Positions 1 to 8,764 of a DNA stretch of 64,000 bases are shown here, in pieces. Origin of the DNA: Microbacterium sulfonylureivorans (lineage in GTDB: Bacteria > Actinomycetota > Actinomycetes > Actinomycetales > Microbacteriaceae); the NCBI RefSeq assembly GCF_003999995.1, contig NZ_RJAD01000004.1, forward strand, positions 1 to 64,000. The letters are read 5' to 3'. How positions within the stretch are numbered: position 1 is the stretch's first letter; each line of letters begins with the position of its first letter. Made by a program: the position numbers and the translations under genes. Under the pieces are notes generated by a model. That model was not told the DNA's origin and ran no database searches. It worked only from the letters and a program-made list of their open reading frames with translations.

Positions 1-179
1 ACCCTTACGCAGTTGAGCGCCGGCTGAAGCTATCATGCGTGACAAGCTAGCATGCAATGCAAGATATCAAACAGTCCGGATTCCAAACGAGACCGCACAG
101 GTCGCCCGCTGACCGACCGGTTTACGCACGACGGGGCGACCCGCGTCAGCCACCCTCCTCAACGGACCGTCCCAAACGC

Positions 180-1676
180 TCATGACATCCTGCTCGTCTG
201 CGGCGGATCAGATGGTTCGCTTCCGCCGCTGGTGTCGTCAGGGTCCGGTAATAGTTCCTCAGGACCGGCCTCGGGTCTTGCGGTTAGGCGAGCATCCGAT
301 TCCGCGTTCTCAATGGTGATGTCCGCTTCTTCGCTTAGGTAATCCCTCATGATGTCTGCGTAGTCTTGAATACGCGGGTCCTCCCTCAGCGGCGCTAGGA
401 GCGGCCACGTCGCAACGCCCTTCCCGCCGATCTTGTCGCGCTCGATCATCACTGGCAGCATCGCGAAGGCTGCCTCGAGTTCTTCGAGGAGGCAGAGCTT
501 CGCGAAGTCATAGATCTCGTCGGATCCGGACACATCCCATTCGGTCACCTCTTTCCGAATCGAGGCCAACCCGTGCAGATTCTTCCGCGCGATCCACAGA
601 TTGACCCTTGCCATACGTTGCTCGGCCTCGGAGAGAGGGAGGTTCTGCCAGTGCTCGTACAGGCGATAGCTGAACTGCCACCGCGATGCTTTGAGTGAGT
701 CAAAAGCAACAACTTCGCTCGCGTCGATCACTTCCTGCTTGTCAAGCGCGAACTTCGCCCACACGGCCGTTTGGAGAAGTATGCCCAGCAACTCGAGGCC
801 ATCCAGCGCGTCCTGCACGTACTGAGCGTCCGTATCCAGAGGTTCCCGTAGCTGGGCCTTCGGATTTGTCCGGATGTATCGTCGAGAAGCGCGCGCTTCG
901 CTGTGAACTATGCAATGCCGACGTTCGAAAATCTCATGAATGTTGTCCCACGCGCCGCAGAGTTCGGCCATGTCGATGTTCATGCGCTCTGAGTAGAACT
1001 TCTTCCAGTCCGAAAGGCTGCCGAACATCAGTTCCGTTACTCGGCGCTCGATCGCCAACTCGATTGCGTCCTCAAGCGATCCGAGAGCCTGCAGCTCCCG
1101 CAACGAGAATTCCTTTGTGGCTTCCTTCGGGAGCTTATGGAGAGCTTCGGGTGCTGCGCGATAGTACTCCTCAGCGAGCTTTGCGAGATGGGACTCGAAT
1201 GCTGCCACCGCGCTGATGAGCATGGCGTTGTGAAAGATCGGCTGGCGTCGCGGCCGATACACGCGTCGGACGAAGTGGTACATGAGCCCGGGCCCCCAGT
1301 CCGTGTCCTTGATCGCGTCCCATAGTCGGTCGAGAAGTTCATTGGCGGAGAGCCCCTCGTCCGGAAGGTTCTGAAAGACCGGTACCAGAAGAGCGCGATC
1401 CTCCTTGGTGAGCCGCTTCGATTCCTCAACCGTGCCGTCCCACACCTTCGTTAACGAGTCAAGGTCTGATGCTGCGGGCGCCAGTTCATCGTGGGTTTCA
1501 CGGAGGGCTTCAATCGCGTCTCGAAATTCTTGGCCGACGAACCGAAAGCGGTCATCTCGCGAAAGCTCCCGAATCTCGTCATCGGAGTCCGACGTGGCGG
1601 CCTCGCGCTCGGCGTCGACGACGGTCACAGATTCGGCACCAAGAGTTTCGTGGTTCTCCCCAGCTGAGTTCTCCAT
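180..1676 (-). CDS. Large hypothetical protein with HEPN-like segment
   Basis: A 498-residue cytoplasmic protein with no signal peptide or membrane segment. The N-terminal 50 residues are acidic and probably disordered. Residues about 130-270 are helical and contain R253-x4-H258 (RHCIVH), the R-x(4-6)-H pattern that defines HEPN RNase or nucleotide-binding domains, preceded by a helix with FESHLAKLAEEY that resembles the first HEPN helix. The C-terminal half is helical without a motif I recognise. HEPN proteins often act in toxin-antitoxin or defence systems, but no obvious partner gene lies next to it here, so that role is only a possibility. It reads toward the left edge of the window. Confidence 0.8.
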   Translation of the reverse strand: MENSAGENHETLGAESVTVVDAEREAATSDSDDEIRELSRDDRFRFVGQEFRDAIEALRETHDELAPAASDLDSLTKVWDGTVEESKRLTKEDRALLVPVFQNLPDEGLSANELLDRLWDAIKDTDWGPGLMYHFVRRVYRPRRQPIFHNAMLISAVAAFESHLAKLAEEYYRAAPEALHKLPKEATKEFSLRELQALGSLEDAIELAIERRVTELMFGSLSDWKKFYSERMNIDMAELCGAWDNIHEIFERRHCIVHSEARASRRYIRTNPKAQLREPLDTDAQYVQDALDGLELLGILLQTAVWAKFALDKQEVIDASEVVAFDSLKASRWQFSYRLYEHWQNLPLSEAEQRMARVNLWIARKNLHGLASIRKEVTEWDVSGSDEIYDFAKLCLLEELEAAFAMLPVMIERDKIGGKGVATWPLLAPLREDPRIQDYADIMRDYLSEEADITIENAESDARLTARPEAGPEELLPDPDDTSGGSEPSDPPQTSRMS

Positions 1677-1818
1677 TGGGGAAATGTATCGCGCCTACGG
1701 CGTGCGCTCGGCGAGCGTCCGCGCAGCGACTAGCTAAGGGCGGGCGCGGCCGGATCACCTAACGATGCAACGAGCAAGGGCTCGGCGCGGCAGAATCCAC
1801 TACGGTCGGAAACTCGTA

Positions 1819-1941
1819 CTACTTGCTGCGAGATTCGGCGAGCTCATCCCTCGCGGCGAAGCTATGCCGAAGGACCATGGCCGCAAGCACTGCGCCGCCG
1901 ACGGTGAGCAGTACCTTGCGCGAGTCCGGTGCCCGCGGTCG
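1819..1941 (-). pseudogene. Possible remnant of a small membrane-protein gene
   Basis: The 362-bp gap between the HEPN-like gene and the lipoprotein gene has no convincing intact gene. On the minus strand an open stretch of about 40 codons encodes a hydrophobic helix (LLTVGGAVLAAMVL) followed by a charged tail ending ELAESRSK and a stop. It opens directly after an in-frame stop and has no good start codon, so it looks like a 3' remnant. The call rests only on composition and is weak. Confidence 0.2.
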
Positions 1942-2038
1942 TCCCTACTCCGGGCATCGCGCGAATAGGGATCCTTTGGCGGGTTTTCGGCTCTGAAGCA
2001 GCCCGCCGCCTCTCGGAGCACGACGATATGCTCCGCGC

Positions 2039-2494
2039 ATGACGATCTCTCAGCTCCGATGGCGCGGGCTCACGACTGCCGCGATCGGGTTAGCGGTACT
2101 CGCCCTCGCGTCCTGCACAGCGTCGCCCACACCCCAGGCTTCGTCGCCGGCTGCGGTCGCGACACCCGGTGGAACGACCCCGGGCGCTACAACCGAGGTG
2201 ACCGGTGCGGAAGTGGCCGCCCACGTCGCCGCGATGCTGGAGGCCGACAGTCTCGAGGATGCGTGTCTGAACGACGACATCGGTTGGGCGTGCAATGTGG
2301 TGGAGATAGTTCCGCTGACTCCGACCGATATCGAAGTGGTGGTCACCGCGCCAGCTGAAGGCATCCACCCTGCCGGTATCGCCATGGGTTTCAAGAACTT
2401 CACCGCCGGAGGCGAGAACTCGCCCCTTCCCGATCTGAAGACGGTGATCGTCCTGGACGAATCAGGTGCAGAGATCTACCGCGCTACGGAATGA
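2039..2494 (+). CDS. Small secreted lipoprotein
   Basis: A 151-residue predicted lipoprotein. A basic N-terminus and hydrophobic segment end in the lipobox LASC, giving a lipidated cysteine near residue 26, followed by a Ser/Thr/Pro/Ala-rich linker typical of actinobacterial lipoproteins. The remaining roughly 100 residues form a small globular domain with two further cysteines (in DACLNDD and GWACNVV), which could form a disulfide. It is probably anchored on the outer face of the membrane. I do not recognise a family, and the neighbours give no functional hint. Confidence 0.8.
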   Translation: MTISQLRWRGLTTAAIGLAVLALASCTASPTPQASSPAAVATPGGTTPGATTEVTGAEVAAHVAAMLEADSLEDACLNDDIGWACNVVEIVPLTPTDIEVVVTAPAEGIHPAGIAMGFKNFTAGGENSPLPDLKTVIVLDESGAEIYRATE

Positions 2495-2597
2495 CATCAG
2501 CGTGCGCGACGAACGATCGTGGTGCGAGCGTTGAATGACTACCGAGATCTCTCGGATGGGACCTGGCTTCGCCGCGGGAGTGGGTTAGCGTCGCGCT

Positions 2598-2831
2598 ATG
2601 AACATCGACCCATCGATCACAGGATCGATTTCTGCCCTTTGGCTTACGGCGGCGATCTTGGCCGGCGGTTATGCACGGACGCGCAATCGATCGGCATGGA
2701 CCTGGTTCCTGCTCACCCTGTTCTTCGGACCCCTCGCCGCCTTTCTTCTGGTGACCTGGCCGCCACGGGATCTCGCGGCCACCGACACTGCGCCGGCGGC
2801 CGCTGACCAATCTCTCGACTCGCGCACCTAG
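2598..2831 (+). CDS. Small two-helix membrane protein
   Basis: A 77-residue protein with two hydrophobic segments (about residues 10-25 and 35-55) separated by a basic loop RTRNRSAW, then a polar Ala/Asp-rich tail. The pattern, including FFGPLAAFLLVTWPP, resembles small actinobacterial membrane proteins often annotated simply as hypothetical or phospholipase-D-nuclease N-terminal-like. Its function is unknown. It follows the lipoprotein gene by about 100 bp in the same direction but need not be co-transcribed. Confidence 0.6.
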   Translation: MNIDPSITGSISALWLTAAILAGGYARTRNRSAWTWFLLTLFFGPLAAFLLVTWPPRDLAATDTAPAAADQSLDSRT

Positions 2832-3014
2832 AGCGATCCATTCCGTGCGCTCGACAGCAGGCTACCGAGGTGGCCTTGGGCACCGAGCGCTGGGAGGAGC
2901 GATCCGCAAACTGCCCGCCAGCCCGAATTCGAGCGGAGCCCGTGCCGATGGGTCCACCGGCTCATTGTGGAACAGAGCCACCGAAGCACGCCTGGCTCAC
3001 CACTCACGCCGCGG

Positions 3015-3039
3015 GACACATCTACTGGCACAGTTAACC
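3015..3039 (+). repeat. Imperfect 25-bp direct repeat, copy 1
   Basis: This stretch (core CTACTGGCA) recurs at 3224-3248 with about four differences. The two copies bracket the tRNA-Ser-like fragment at 3151-3201. The whole 2832-3452 interval (621 bp) otherwise holds no convincing gene. Confidence 0.5.
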
Positions 3040-3150
3040 GCGACACGCCGTGCATCTAAGTGCATGGGGATGCTGGTGTGCCACTAATTCGGTATCCCGA
3101 AACCGTGTAATTACGCGGCAAAAGCGGCCATGCGCACCCCACAAAATGAG

Positions 3151-3201
3151 AGTTCGAATCCCCTATCCTCCGCCGCTCCGATCCCAGTGTTTTCAAGGGA
3201 T
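3151..3201 (+). repeat. tRNA-Ser-like 3' fragment, copy 1 (possible att scar)
   Basis: The sequence contains a T-loop-like TTCGAATCCCC followed by TATCCTCCG, which matches the 3' half of a bacterial tRNA-Ser (T-arm and acceptor strand). No 5' half, anticodon arm or paired T-stem is present, so it is not a functional tRNA. The fragment and about 20 bp beyond it recur at 30083-30130. Fragments of tRNA 3' ends are typical marks of integrase attachment sites, so this may be the scar of an integrated element. Confidence 0.5.
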
Positions 3202-3223
3202 TTTCTTCCGTCCAGGTCGCGTG

Positions 3224-3248
3224 ACACACCTACTGGCATAGTCAACGC
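3224..3248 (+). repeat. Imperfect 25-bp direct repeat, copy 2
   Basis: Second copy of the repeat at 3015-3039, sharing the core CTACTGGCA. It lies just right of the tRNA-Ser-like fragment. It may be the remains of recombinase arm sites or of a degraded gene end. Confidence 0.5.
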
Positions 3249-3452
3249 CGGTTTCGACCCCTCCAGAGGTCGCATTGTGACAGCCCAGCACCTCGATGCG
3301 CGGCGTGCTTCGTCGCGCTGTGCTGAAGAGAGCCCTGAGAACGGGGGCCGTCGCCGCACAGTGTTCCCAGTCGGTAAGGATTGCCCCCCGCCTCTGCTCG
3401 CTCACTCGAATAGCTTGGGTCCGGTGGGCATCCGCCCGGACTGGAGGACACC

Positions 3453-3956
3453 ATGGCGAGTCGACCGCTCGGACTCTCGATCTCGGTATTGGGTGCCGTG
3501 GTGTTGTCGGCGTGCGCAGGCCCTGGTGCCGGTTCATCAGACGCGAGCGATCAGTCCGTCGCTTCCCCTAGCGCCTCCGCGAGTGAGCAGGCTCCCTCGG
3601 CGACGCCGTCAGGCGATGGCACGGCGTCCGTCGCGCCGCCCGGAGCGACAGGCGGCGAGTACATCGACTACACCGACGGCGCCATCGAGCGGACCGAGGG
3701 GGCCAAGGTCCTCTTCTTCCACGCGCCGTGGTGCCCCCAGTGTCGCAAGCTCGACGAGCAGCTGCTGGCCGAGGGCGCGCCCGAAGGGATGACGGTTCTC
3801 AAGGTCGATTACGACTCGCGTACGGATCTGCGACAGAGATACGGCGTGACGCTGCAGACCACGATCGTATTCGTCGATGACACCGGTGAGCTCCTGTCGA
3901 GCGCGGTCCTCTACGACGACCCGTCGGTCGCTTCCCTGATCGCCGCTGCACCGTAA
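3453..3956 (+). CDS. Thioredoxin-like lipoprotein
   Basis: A 167-residue exported thiol-disulfide protein. Residues 1-21 form a lipoprotein signal with lipobox LSAC. A long Ser/Ala/Pro linker to about residue 65 leads into a thioredoxin-fold domain with the redox motif WCPQC inside VLFFHAPWCPQCRKL and a conserved beta strand TTIVFVDDTG. Thioredoxin-family proteins of this type oxidise or reduce extracytoplasmic cysteines. The ATG is preceded by CTGGAGGA at good spacing. The next gene encodes a CcdA-type membrane protein that probably supplies its electrons, so the two form a redox unit. Confidence 0.88.
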   Translation: MASRPLGLSISVLGAVVLSACAGPGAGSSDASDQSVASPSASASEQAPSATPSGDGTASVAPPGATGGEYIDYTDGAIERTEGAKVLFFHAPWCPQCRKLDEQLLAEGAPEGMTVLKVDYDSRTDLRQRYGVTLQTTIVFVDDTGELLSSAVLYDDPSVASLIAAAP

Positions 3957-3985
3957 CGGCCGAGCGAAGGAATGGGACCGGACGG

Positions 3986-4726
3986 GTGATCGGCTCTCTC
4001 GGATTGGCCCTCGCGGCCGGTGTGCTGACGGTGGCCGCACCGTGCGTGCTGCCGCTGCTTCCCGTCGTTGTGGGTGGCGCCATGGTGCGCGGTGCAGACG
4101 AGCGTCGCGCTCGATGGCGTCCGTTCGTCATTGCCGGATCGCTTGCAGTCAGCGTCGTCGTCTTCACTCTCCTGCTGAAGGCGTCGACCGCACTGCTCGG
4201 CGTGCCGCCGCAGGTGTGGCAGGTCGTCTCCGGCGGCATTCTGGTCGTGCTCGGCATCAACCTGGTCTTTCCGTCGCTGTGGGATCGCCTGTCGACGGCG
4301 CTGCGACTCCAATCGCGCAGCGGTGTGATGCTGGACAGGTCGCTCGCCCGGCAGAGCCTGACCGGCGACGTGCTGACGGGAGCTGCCCTCGGCCCGGTGT
4401 TCTCCAGCTGCAGCCCAACGTACGCACTCATCGTGGCTGCCGTGCTCCCCGTGTCGTTCGCGGAGGGCCTCCTGTACATCGTCGCCTATGCGAGCGGCCT
4501 GGCGGGGATGCTGCTCTTGATCGCGTTGCTGGGGCGCCGCCTCGTTCGGTGGTTGGGCTGGCTGGCGAATCCGGACGGATGGTTCCGTCGGATCGTCGGC
4601 GTCGCCTTTGTCCTCGTCGGCGTCGCCGTCATCACCGGCTTCGACAAGCAACTGCAGACGTGGATCCTCGACGCCGGGCTCTACGACCCGATCGCGCGGA
4701 TTGAGGAGATCCTCGGCGCACGGTGA
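3986..4726 (+). CDS. CcdA/DsbD-type transmembrane electron carrier
   Basis: A 246-residue protein with about six membrane helices of the CcdA/DsbD-beta family, which carries reducing equivalents from cytoplasmic thioredoxin across the membrane. The two family cysteines are visible, one in AAPCVLPLLPVV in the first helix and one in FSSCSPTYALI in the fourth. The start is GTG, 30 bp after the upstream thioredoxin-like lipoprotein, so the two are very likely an operon. The natural inference is that it keeps the CPQC motif of that lipoprotein reduced. No cytochrome c maturation genes are nearby, so a general or oxidative-stress role is as likely as cytochrome biogenesis. Confidence 0.87.
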   Translation: MIGSLGLALAAGVLTVAAPCVLPLLPVVVGGAMVRGADERRARWRPFVIAGSLAVSVVVFTLLLKASTALLGVPPQVWQVVSGGILVVLGINLVFPSLWDRLSTALRLQSRSGVMLDRSLARQSLTGDVLTGAALGPVFSSCSPTYALIVAAVLPVSFAEGLLYIVAYASGLAGMLLLIALLGRRLVRWLGWLANPDGWFRRIVGVAFVLVGVAVITGFDKQLQTWILDAGLYDPIARIEEILGAR

Positions 4727-4884
4727 CGTTCGGATCCCGCGGGCGGCAGCGTGCGACAGGCGTCAGGTTGCTCGAGAACGCACCCGTGCCCAAGAGCAGG
4801 CATCGCGTGGCTCCATCCAGGATGGTCACCGTTCTGTAATGCCGGAGGATGAGTCGCGACCGTCGAGAGTGACAGCCTGGGGCC

Positions 4885-5697
4885 ATGGGCGAACGAATCC
4901 GAAGCCGGTCGCCGGTGGCGGTCATCGGCGGCTCCGGTCTGTACCAGCTCTTCGGCGATGAGACTCCGAACGCTGTCGACGTGCTTACCCCCTTCGGCAC
5001 GGTGAGCTTCAGCCGTGGGAGCCTCGGCGGCCGTGAAGCGATCTTCCTGCCCCGACACGGCTCCGATCACTCTGTGCCGCCGAACCTGCTCCCCGCCCGC
5101 GCCACGATCTGGGCGATGGCCTCACTCGGAGTGCGGGTGCTCATCTCCACCGCAGCGGTCGGCTCCCTCAACCCCGATCTGCCGATCGGCACGATCGCTA
5201 TCGCCGATCAGCTGGTCGATCGCACCCACGGCCGCGCCGATTCCTACTTCGACGGCTCGCTCGTGCGACACCTTCCCTTCGCCGACCCGTTCGACTCGCG
5301 CGTGCGGCAGCTCGCGCTCGCCGCCTGCCCCGAACTCGTCGACGGCGCCACCGTCCTGGTCATCCAGGGTCCTCGGTTCTCGACCCGCGCCGAGTCCCGC
5401 ATGAATCGGGCGGCAGGGATCGACCTCGTGAACATGACCCTGTACCCGGAGGCCGCGCTGGCCGCCGAGCTGGGCATCGACATGGTTGCGCTCTGCGTCG
5501 TCACCGACGTCGACAGCGGCGAGCGGGCGGAGGACGCCGTGACGGCGGAGATCGTGTTCGCGCGCCTCGCCGAGGCCCGGCCGCGCCTGATCGACGCGAT
5601 CGAGCGGATCGCGGCATCCGTTCCCGATGACTACGCTCCGCGCCGGCTGATCGACAGGGAGGCGGTCGCTCAGGTGATGGGCATGCGATCGCGATGA
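4885..5697 (+). CDS. MTAP/PNP-family phosphorylase
   Basis: A 270-residue purine-nucleoside or S-methyl-5'-thioadenosine phosphorylase. Family marks are IGGSGLY at the N-terminus, FLPRHG binding phosphate, PNLLPARA, the central STAAVGSLNP, and GPRFSTRAES, as in trimeric MTAP/PNP enzymes. It would split a thiopurine or purine nucleoside with phosphate, feeding methionine or purine salvage. The C-terminal part reads NMTLYPEAALAAELGI; in true MTAPs the region around this Met-Thr motif helps specificity, so either substrate is possible. It overlaps the next gene by 4 nt, suggesting translational coupling. Confidence 0.85.
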   Translation: MGERIRSRSPVAVIGGSGLYQLFGDETPNAVDVLTPFGTVSFSRGSLGGREAIFLPRHGSDHSVPPNLLPARATIWAMASLGVRVLISTAAVGSLNPDLPIGTIAIADQLVDRTHGRADSYFDGSLVRHLPFADPFDSRVRQLALAACPELVDGATVLVIQGPRFSTRAESRMNRAAGIDLVNMTLYPEAALAAELGIDMVALCVVTDVDSGERAEDAVTAEIVFARLAEARPRLIDAIERIAASVPDDYAPRRLIDREAVAQVMGMRSR

Positions 5698-6743
5698 GTC
5701 TGCTTCTGGTCACCGGCGGCGCGGGCTTCATCGGCTCGCGCATCGTGGTCGCCGCGCGCGCGGCGGGCTGGGATGTGCGAGTCATCGACGCGCTCTCGCC
5801 GGACGTGCACACCTCGCAGCCCGCCAGGGTCGATGGGGTCGAGCTGGTGCGGGCGGATGTGACGGACTCGCGCGCACTGGATGCCTGTCTCGCGGGCGTC
5901 GACGTCGTGAGCCATCAGGCAGCCAAGGTGGGCATGGGGGTCGATGTCGCCGACGCGCCCGACTATGTGCGGGCGAACGTGCTGGGCACGGGTGAGCTGA
6001 TCGCCGCGATGGCGCGGGCCAGGATCAGCCGACTCGTGCTCGCCTCGTCGATGGTGGTGTACGGGGAGGGACGCTACGTCGGTCCCCGCGGCGACGTCCG
6101 GCCCGGTCCACGCGTAGACCGGGACCTGCGAGCGGGGATGTTCGAGCCGCGAGATCCCGTCACGGGGGAGATCCTGACGCCGGCGTTCACGCACGAGGAT
6201 GCTCCGCTGGATCCGCGCAGCCTGTACGCCGTGTCGAAGCTCGCGCAGGAGCACCTCGTCCAGGTCTGGGCGAAGGAGACCGGCGGGACCGCCGCCGTGC
6301 TCCGCTACCACAACGTGTACGGACCGGGGATGCCGCGCGACACCCCTTATGCGGGAGTGGCTGCGATCTTCCGCTCCGCCCTCGAGCGCGACGAAGCCCC
6401 CCGAGTCTTCGAAGACGGCGGCCAGCGCCGAGACTTCATCCACGTCGACGACATCGCGGCGGCGAACATGCGCGCGATCGAATGGACGCAGAGTGCCCCG
6501 CCCGCTGCGGCTCGCGCGTTCAACATCGGGTCGGGAGTGGTCTCGACGATCCTCGACGTCGCGCGGCAGCTGGCACGCGCGCACGGCGGGCCGCAACCCG
6601 TCGTCACCGGTGGCTTCCGCTCCGGGGATGTGCGTCACATCACCGCATCGTCCGCTCGCGCCCGGTCCGAGCTGGGCTGGGAGCCCACGATCGCCCTCGC
6701 GGAGGGCATGCGTGAGTTCTCGACCAGTCCGATGCGGGTCTGA
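5694..6743 (+). CDS. NAD-dependent epimerase/dehydratase (extended SDR)
   Basis: A 349-residue nucleotide-sugar epimerase or dehydratase. A Rossmann fold opens with TGGAGFIGSRIV, and the catalytic set is visible as Ser in LASSMVVYGEG and Tyr/Lys in YAVSK near residue 180. A late HVDDIAAANM motif is typical of UDP-glucose 4-epimerase-like enzymes. A small insertion around PRGDVRPGPRV separates it from GalE proper. The start overlaps the stop of the phosphorylase gene (ATGA). It ends 4 nt before the convergent histidine kinase gene. Its substrate cannot be read from sequence, but the nearby glycosyltransferase cluster suggests cell-envelope glycan synthesis. Confidence 0.85.
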   Translation: MSLLLVTGGAGFIGSRIVVAARAAGWDVRVIDALSPDVHTSQPARVDGVELVRADVTDSRALDACLAGVDVVSHQAAKVGMGVDVADAPDYVRANVLGTGELIAAMARARISRLVLASSMVVYGEGRYVGPRGDVRPGPRVDRDLRAGMFEPRDPVTGEILTPAFTHEDAPLDPRSLYAVSKLAQEHLVQVWAKETGGTAAVLRYHNVYGPGMPRDTPYAGVAAIFRSALERDEAPRVFEDGGQRRDFIHVDDIAAANMRAIEWTQSAPPAAARAFNIGSGVVSTILDVARQLARAHGGPQPVVTGGFRSGDVRHITASSARARSELGWEPTIALAEGMREFSTSPMRV

Positions 6744-6747
6744 CCGC

Positions 6748-7929
6748 CTACGCGAACGACTCCTGGCGTCCGCCTTCGGCACTGGGCAGGATGAGGTCGA
6801 ATCGGCAGCCGCCGGGAACGTTGCGCACGGTCACCTCCCCTTGATGCGCGGCGGCGATACCGCGGACGATGGCGAGTCCGAGGCCAGCACCGCTCGAGCG
6901 CAGCGATTCGCCGAGGATCTCGGGGTGGGGGTCCGGGGTGCGAGCGCTCGCGCCGCGCCATCCGGGGTCGAACACCCGATGCAGATCGTCCTCGTCGATC
7001 CCCCCGCCGGTGTCGATGACCGTGACGGAAGCGTTCCCGTCGACAACGGCCGCCGCGACGGTGATCGGCGACCCCGGAGGGGTGTGCTGAATCGCATTGA
7101 GCAGCAGATTGGAGATGGCGCGAGAGAGCTCGCGAGGGTCGGCGTGCACGACCGCATCCCGGCCGAGCCCGGGCTCGATCCGAATGTCGCGACCCCGCGA
7201 CAGGGGGCGAAGGTCGGCGACGGTGTCGGAGATCACGTCGTACAGAGACACGTCCTGGAGCGAGAGCCGCAGCGTGCCCGAGTCGATCTTGGACAGCTCG
7301 AAGAGGTCATCGACCATCGCCGAGAGCCGGCTCACCTGCTCCCGCATCTGGCGGTGATAGCGCTGCGGGTCGGCCGCCAGCTCATCCTCGAGCGCCTCGG
7401 CCATCGACATGAGCCCGGCGAGCGGAGTGCGCAGGTCGTGTGCGATCCAGGCCACGAGTTCGCGTCGCGATTCCTCGATGCGATGCTCACGTTCGCGTGA
7501 CTCCACGAGCTTCGCGCTCGTCGAGACGAGCTCATCGGCGAGGGCGCGGAACTCGGCGCTGGACTGCGGGCCGACGGCATCCACTCGCTCGCCGGCGCCG
7601 ATGCTGCGGGCAGCGCGCGAGAGGGCGCGGGCATTGCGCACCACGACGATGCCGAGGCACGCCACGAGCGCGAGCGAGACGGTGCCCGAGATCACGGCGA
7701 CGTTGACGGCCACGGTGAGGTCGTGTTCCGAGAGGAACATCAGCCAGGACGCGCCGACCATGCTCAAGATCACCGCCAGCACCGCGGCGAAGACCAGGAC
7801 GCACACCTGCACGATGAGCGACGACCGGCGCAGCGCCCGCAGCGCCAAGAACGCGACGCAGCCGACTGCGACGGTGATCGCGAGTGACAGGCCGGCGACC
7901 TGCAGCAGATCAGGCCAGCTCATCGGCAT
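6748..7929 (-). CDS. Sensor histidine kinase (HisKA type)
   Basis: A 393-residue membrane kinase. Three to four hydrophobic segments fill residues 1-110, followed by a HAMP-like linker and coiled coil. The HisKA box AHDLRTPLAG carries the phospho-acceptor His, then the N box NLLLNAIQHTPPG, G1 DTGGGI and G2 GAGLGLAIV. It would autophosphorylate and pass phosphate to the response regulator encoded immediately upstream (the two genes overlap by up to 20 nt). The extracellular loop is short, so it may sense membrane or envelope state. The shared promoter element at 8705 and 12594 makes the neighbouring envelope cluster the likely target. Confidence 0.9.
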   Translation of the reverse strand: MPMSWPDLLQVAGLSLAITVAVGCVAFLALRALRRSSLIVQVCVLVFAAVLAVILSMVGASWLMFLSEHDLTVAVNVAVISGTVSLALVACLGIVVVRNARALSRAARSIGAGERVDAVGPQSSAEFRALADELVSTSAKLVESREREHRIEESRRELVAWIAHDLRTPLAGLMSMAEALEDELAADPQRYHRQMREQVSRLSAMVDDLFELSKIDSGTLRLSLQDVSLYDVISDTVADLRPLSRGRDIRIEPGLGRDAVVHADPRELSRAISNLLLNAIQHTPPGSPITVAAAVVDGNASVTVIDTGGGIDEDDLHRVFDPGWRGASARTPDPHPEILGESLRSSGAGLGLAIVRGIAAAHQGEVTVRNVPGGCRFDLILPSAEGGRQESFA

Positions 7930-8653
7930 CCTCTCCGACGTCCAGGCGATAGCCGACGCCCCAGACGGTCGTGAGCAGCGTCGGCTGCGTCGAGTCGGTC
8001 TCGATCTTCTCGCGCAGGCGCCGGACGTGCACGGTCACTGTGGACAGGTCTCCGTACTTCCACCCCCAGACCGCATTGAGCAGTTCCTCACGGCTGAACG
8101 CCTGACGCGGATGCTTGACGAGGAACGACAGAAGATCGAACTCACGCACGGTGAGCGGAAGCAGCTCGCCGTTCATCATCGCCACGCGTGCGGCCGGGTC
8201 CACGTGGAACGGCCCCCGATCCAGCGCCGACTCCGGCGCGAAGTCGCCGAGCGATCGACGCAGCACGGATTGCACACGGAGCACCAGTTCGCGTGGCGAG
8301 AACGGCTTGGTGAGGTAGTCGTCAGCCCCGGCCTCGAAGCCGCGGATGCGCTCCTCCTCGCTGCCGAGCGCGGTCAGCAGGATGATGGGGGTCGAGCTGG
8401 TGCGGCGGATACGACGGCACGCCTCGATCCCGTCGATTCCGGGCAGCATCCGATCGAGCACGATGAGATCGGGCGAGATCCGCGCCTCTGCCTCGATCGC
8501 CTCGAATCCGTCGGCGGCGCGGTCCACGACGAAGCCTGCAGAGCGCAGGTACTCTGCGACCACCTCGGCGACCGTCGGGTCGTCATCCACGATGAGCACC
8601 CGGCGGTCGATGAGGTCCTCGTTCCCGAGGGCACGCGAGCTTTCGGCGATCAC
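7910..8653 (-). CDS. OmpR-family response regulator
   Basis: A two-domain response regulator of about 247 residues from the GTG at 8653. The receiver domain starts VLIVDDDPTVAEV with acidic pocket residues, the phospho-acceptor Asp lies in DLIVLDRMLPG and the conserved Lys in YLTKPFSPREL. A winged-helix DNA-binding domain (LTVREFDLL, VTVHVRRLREKIE) follows. The frame is open farther upstream, but those codons cross the divergent promoter region, so the start at 8653 is preferred; other GTG starts are possible. It is co-encoded with the histidine kinase at 6748-7929 and lies divergent to the glycosyltransferase gene, whose promoter is a plausible target. Confidence 0.88.
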   Translation of the reverse strand: MIAESSRALGNEDLIDRRVLIVDDDPTVAEVVAEYLRSAGFVVDRAADGFEAIEAEARISPDLIVLDRMLPGIDGIEACRRIRRTSSTPIILLTALGSEEERIRGFEAGADDYLTKPFSPRELVLRVQSVLRRSLGDFAPESALDRGPFHVDPAARVAMMNGELLPLTVREFDLLSFLVKHPRQAFSREELLNAVWGWKYGDLSTVTVHVRRLREKIETDSTQPTLLTTVWGVGYRLDVGEDADELA

Positions 8654-8704
8654 GCCTTCACAGTACGCCCGGCATTCGAGAGCTCGCGTGTGTCCGGCGG
8701 AGGC

Positions 8705-8720
8705 GTTCGCGGTCCGTAAG
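8705..8720 (+). promoter_or_regulatory. Shared promoter element A1
   Basis: GTTCGCGGTCCGTAAG begins exactly 60 bp before the ATG of the glycosyltransferase gene. Nearly the same sequence lies exactly 60 bp before the gene at 12654. A TAGCGT -10-like hexamer ends 6 nt before the ATG, so the transcript is probably leaderless. This is a candidate binding site for the adjacent OmpR-type regulator. Confidence 0.6.
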
Positions 8721-8764
8721 ACTTTCGCGGCGACGCCGAAAGCGGACGCGCCTAGCGTCGGACC

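Noticed and set aside
2828..3055. Small open frames on both strands in the 2.8-3.4 kb gap
   Set aside because: No ribosome-binding site, no hydrophobic or conserved pattern, and frames run through repeat sequence.
3121..3240. A complete tRNA gene at the tRNA-Ser-like fragment
   Set aside because: Only T-loop and acceptor strand are recognisable, the T-stem does not pair, and no D or anticodon arm is present upstream.
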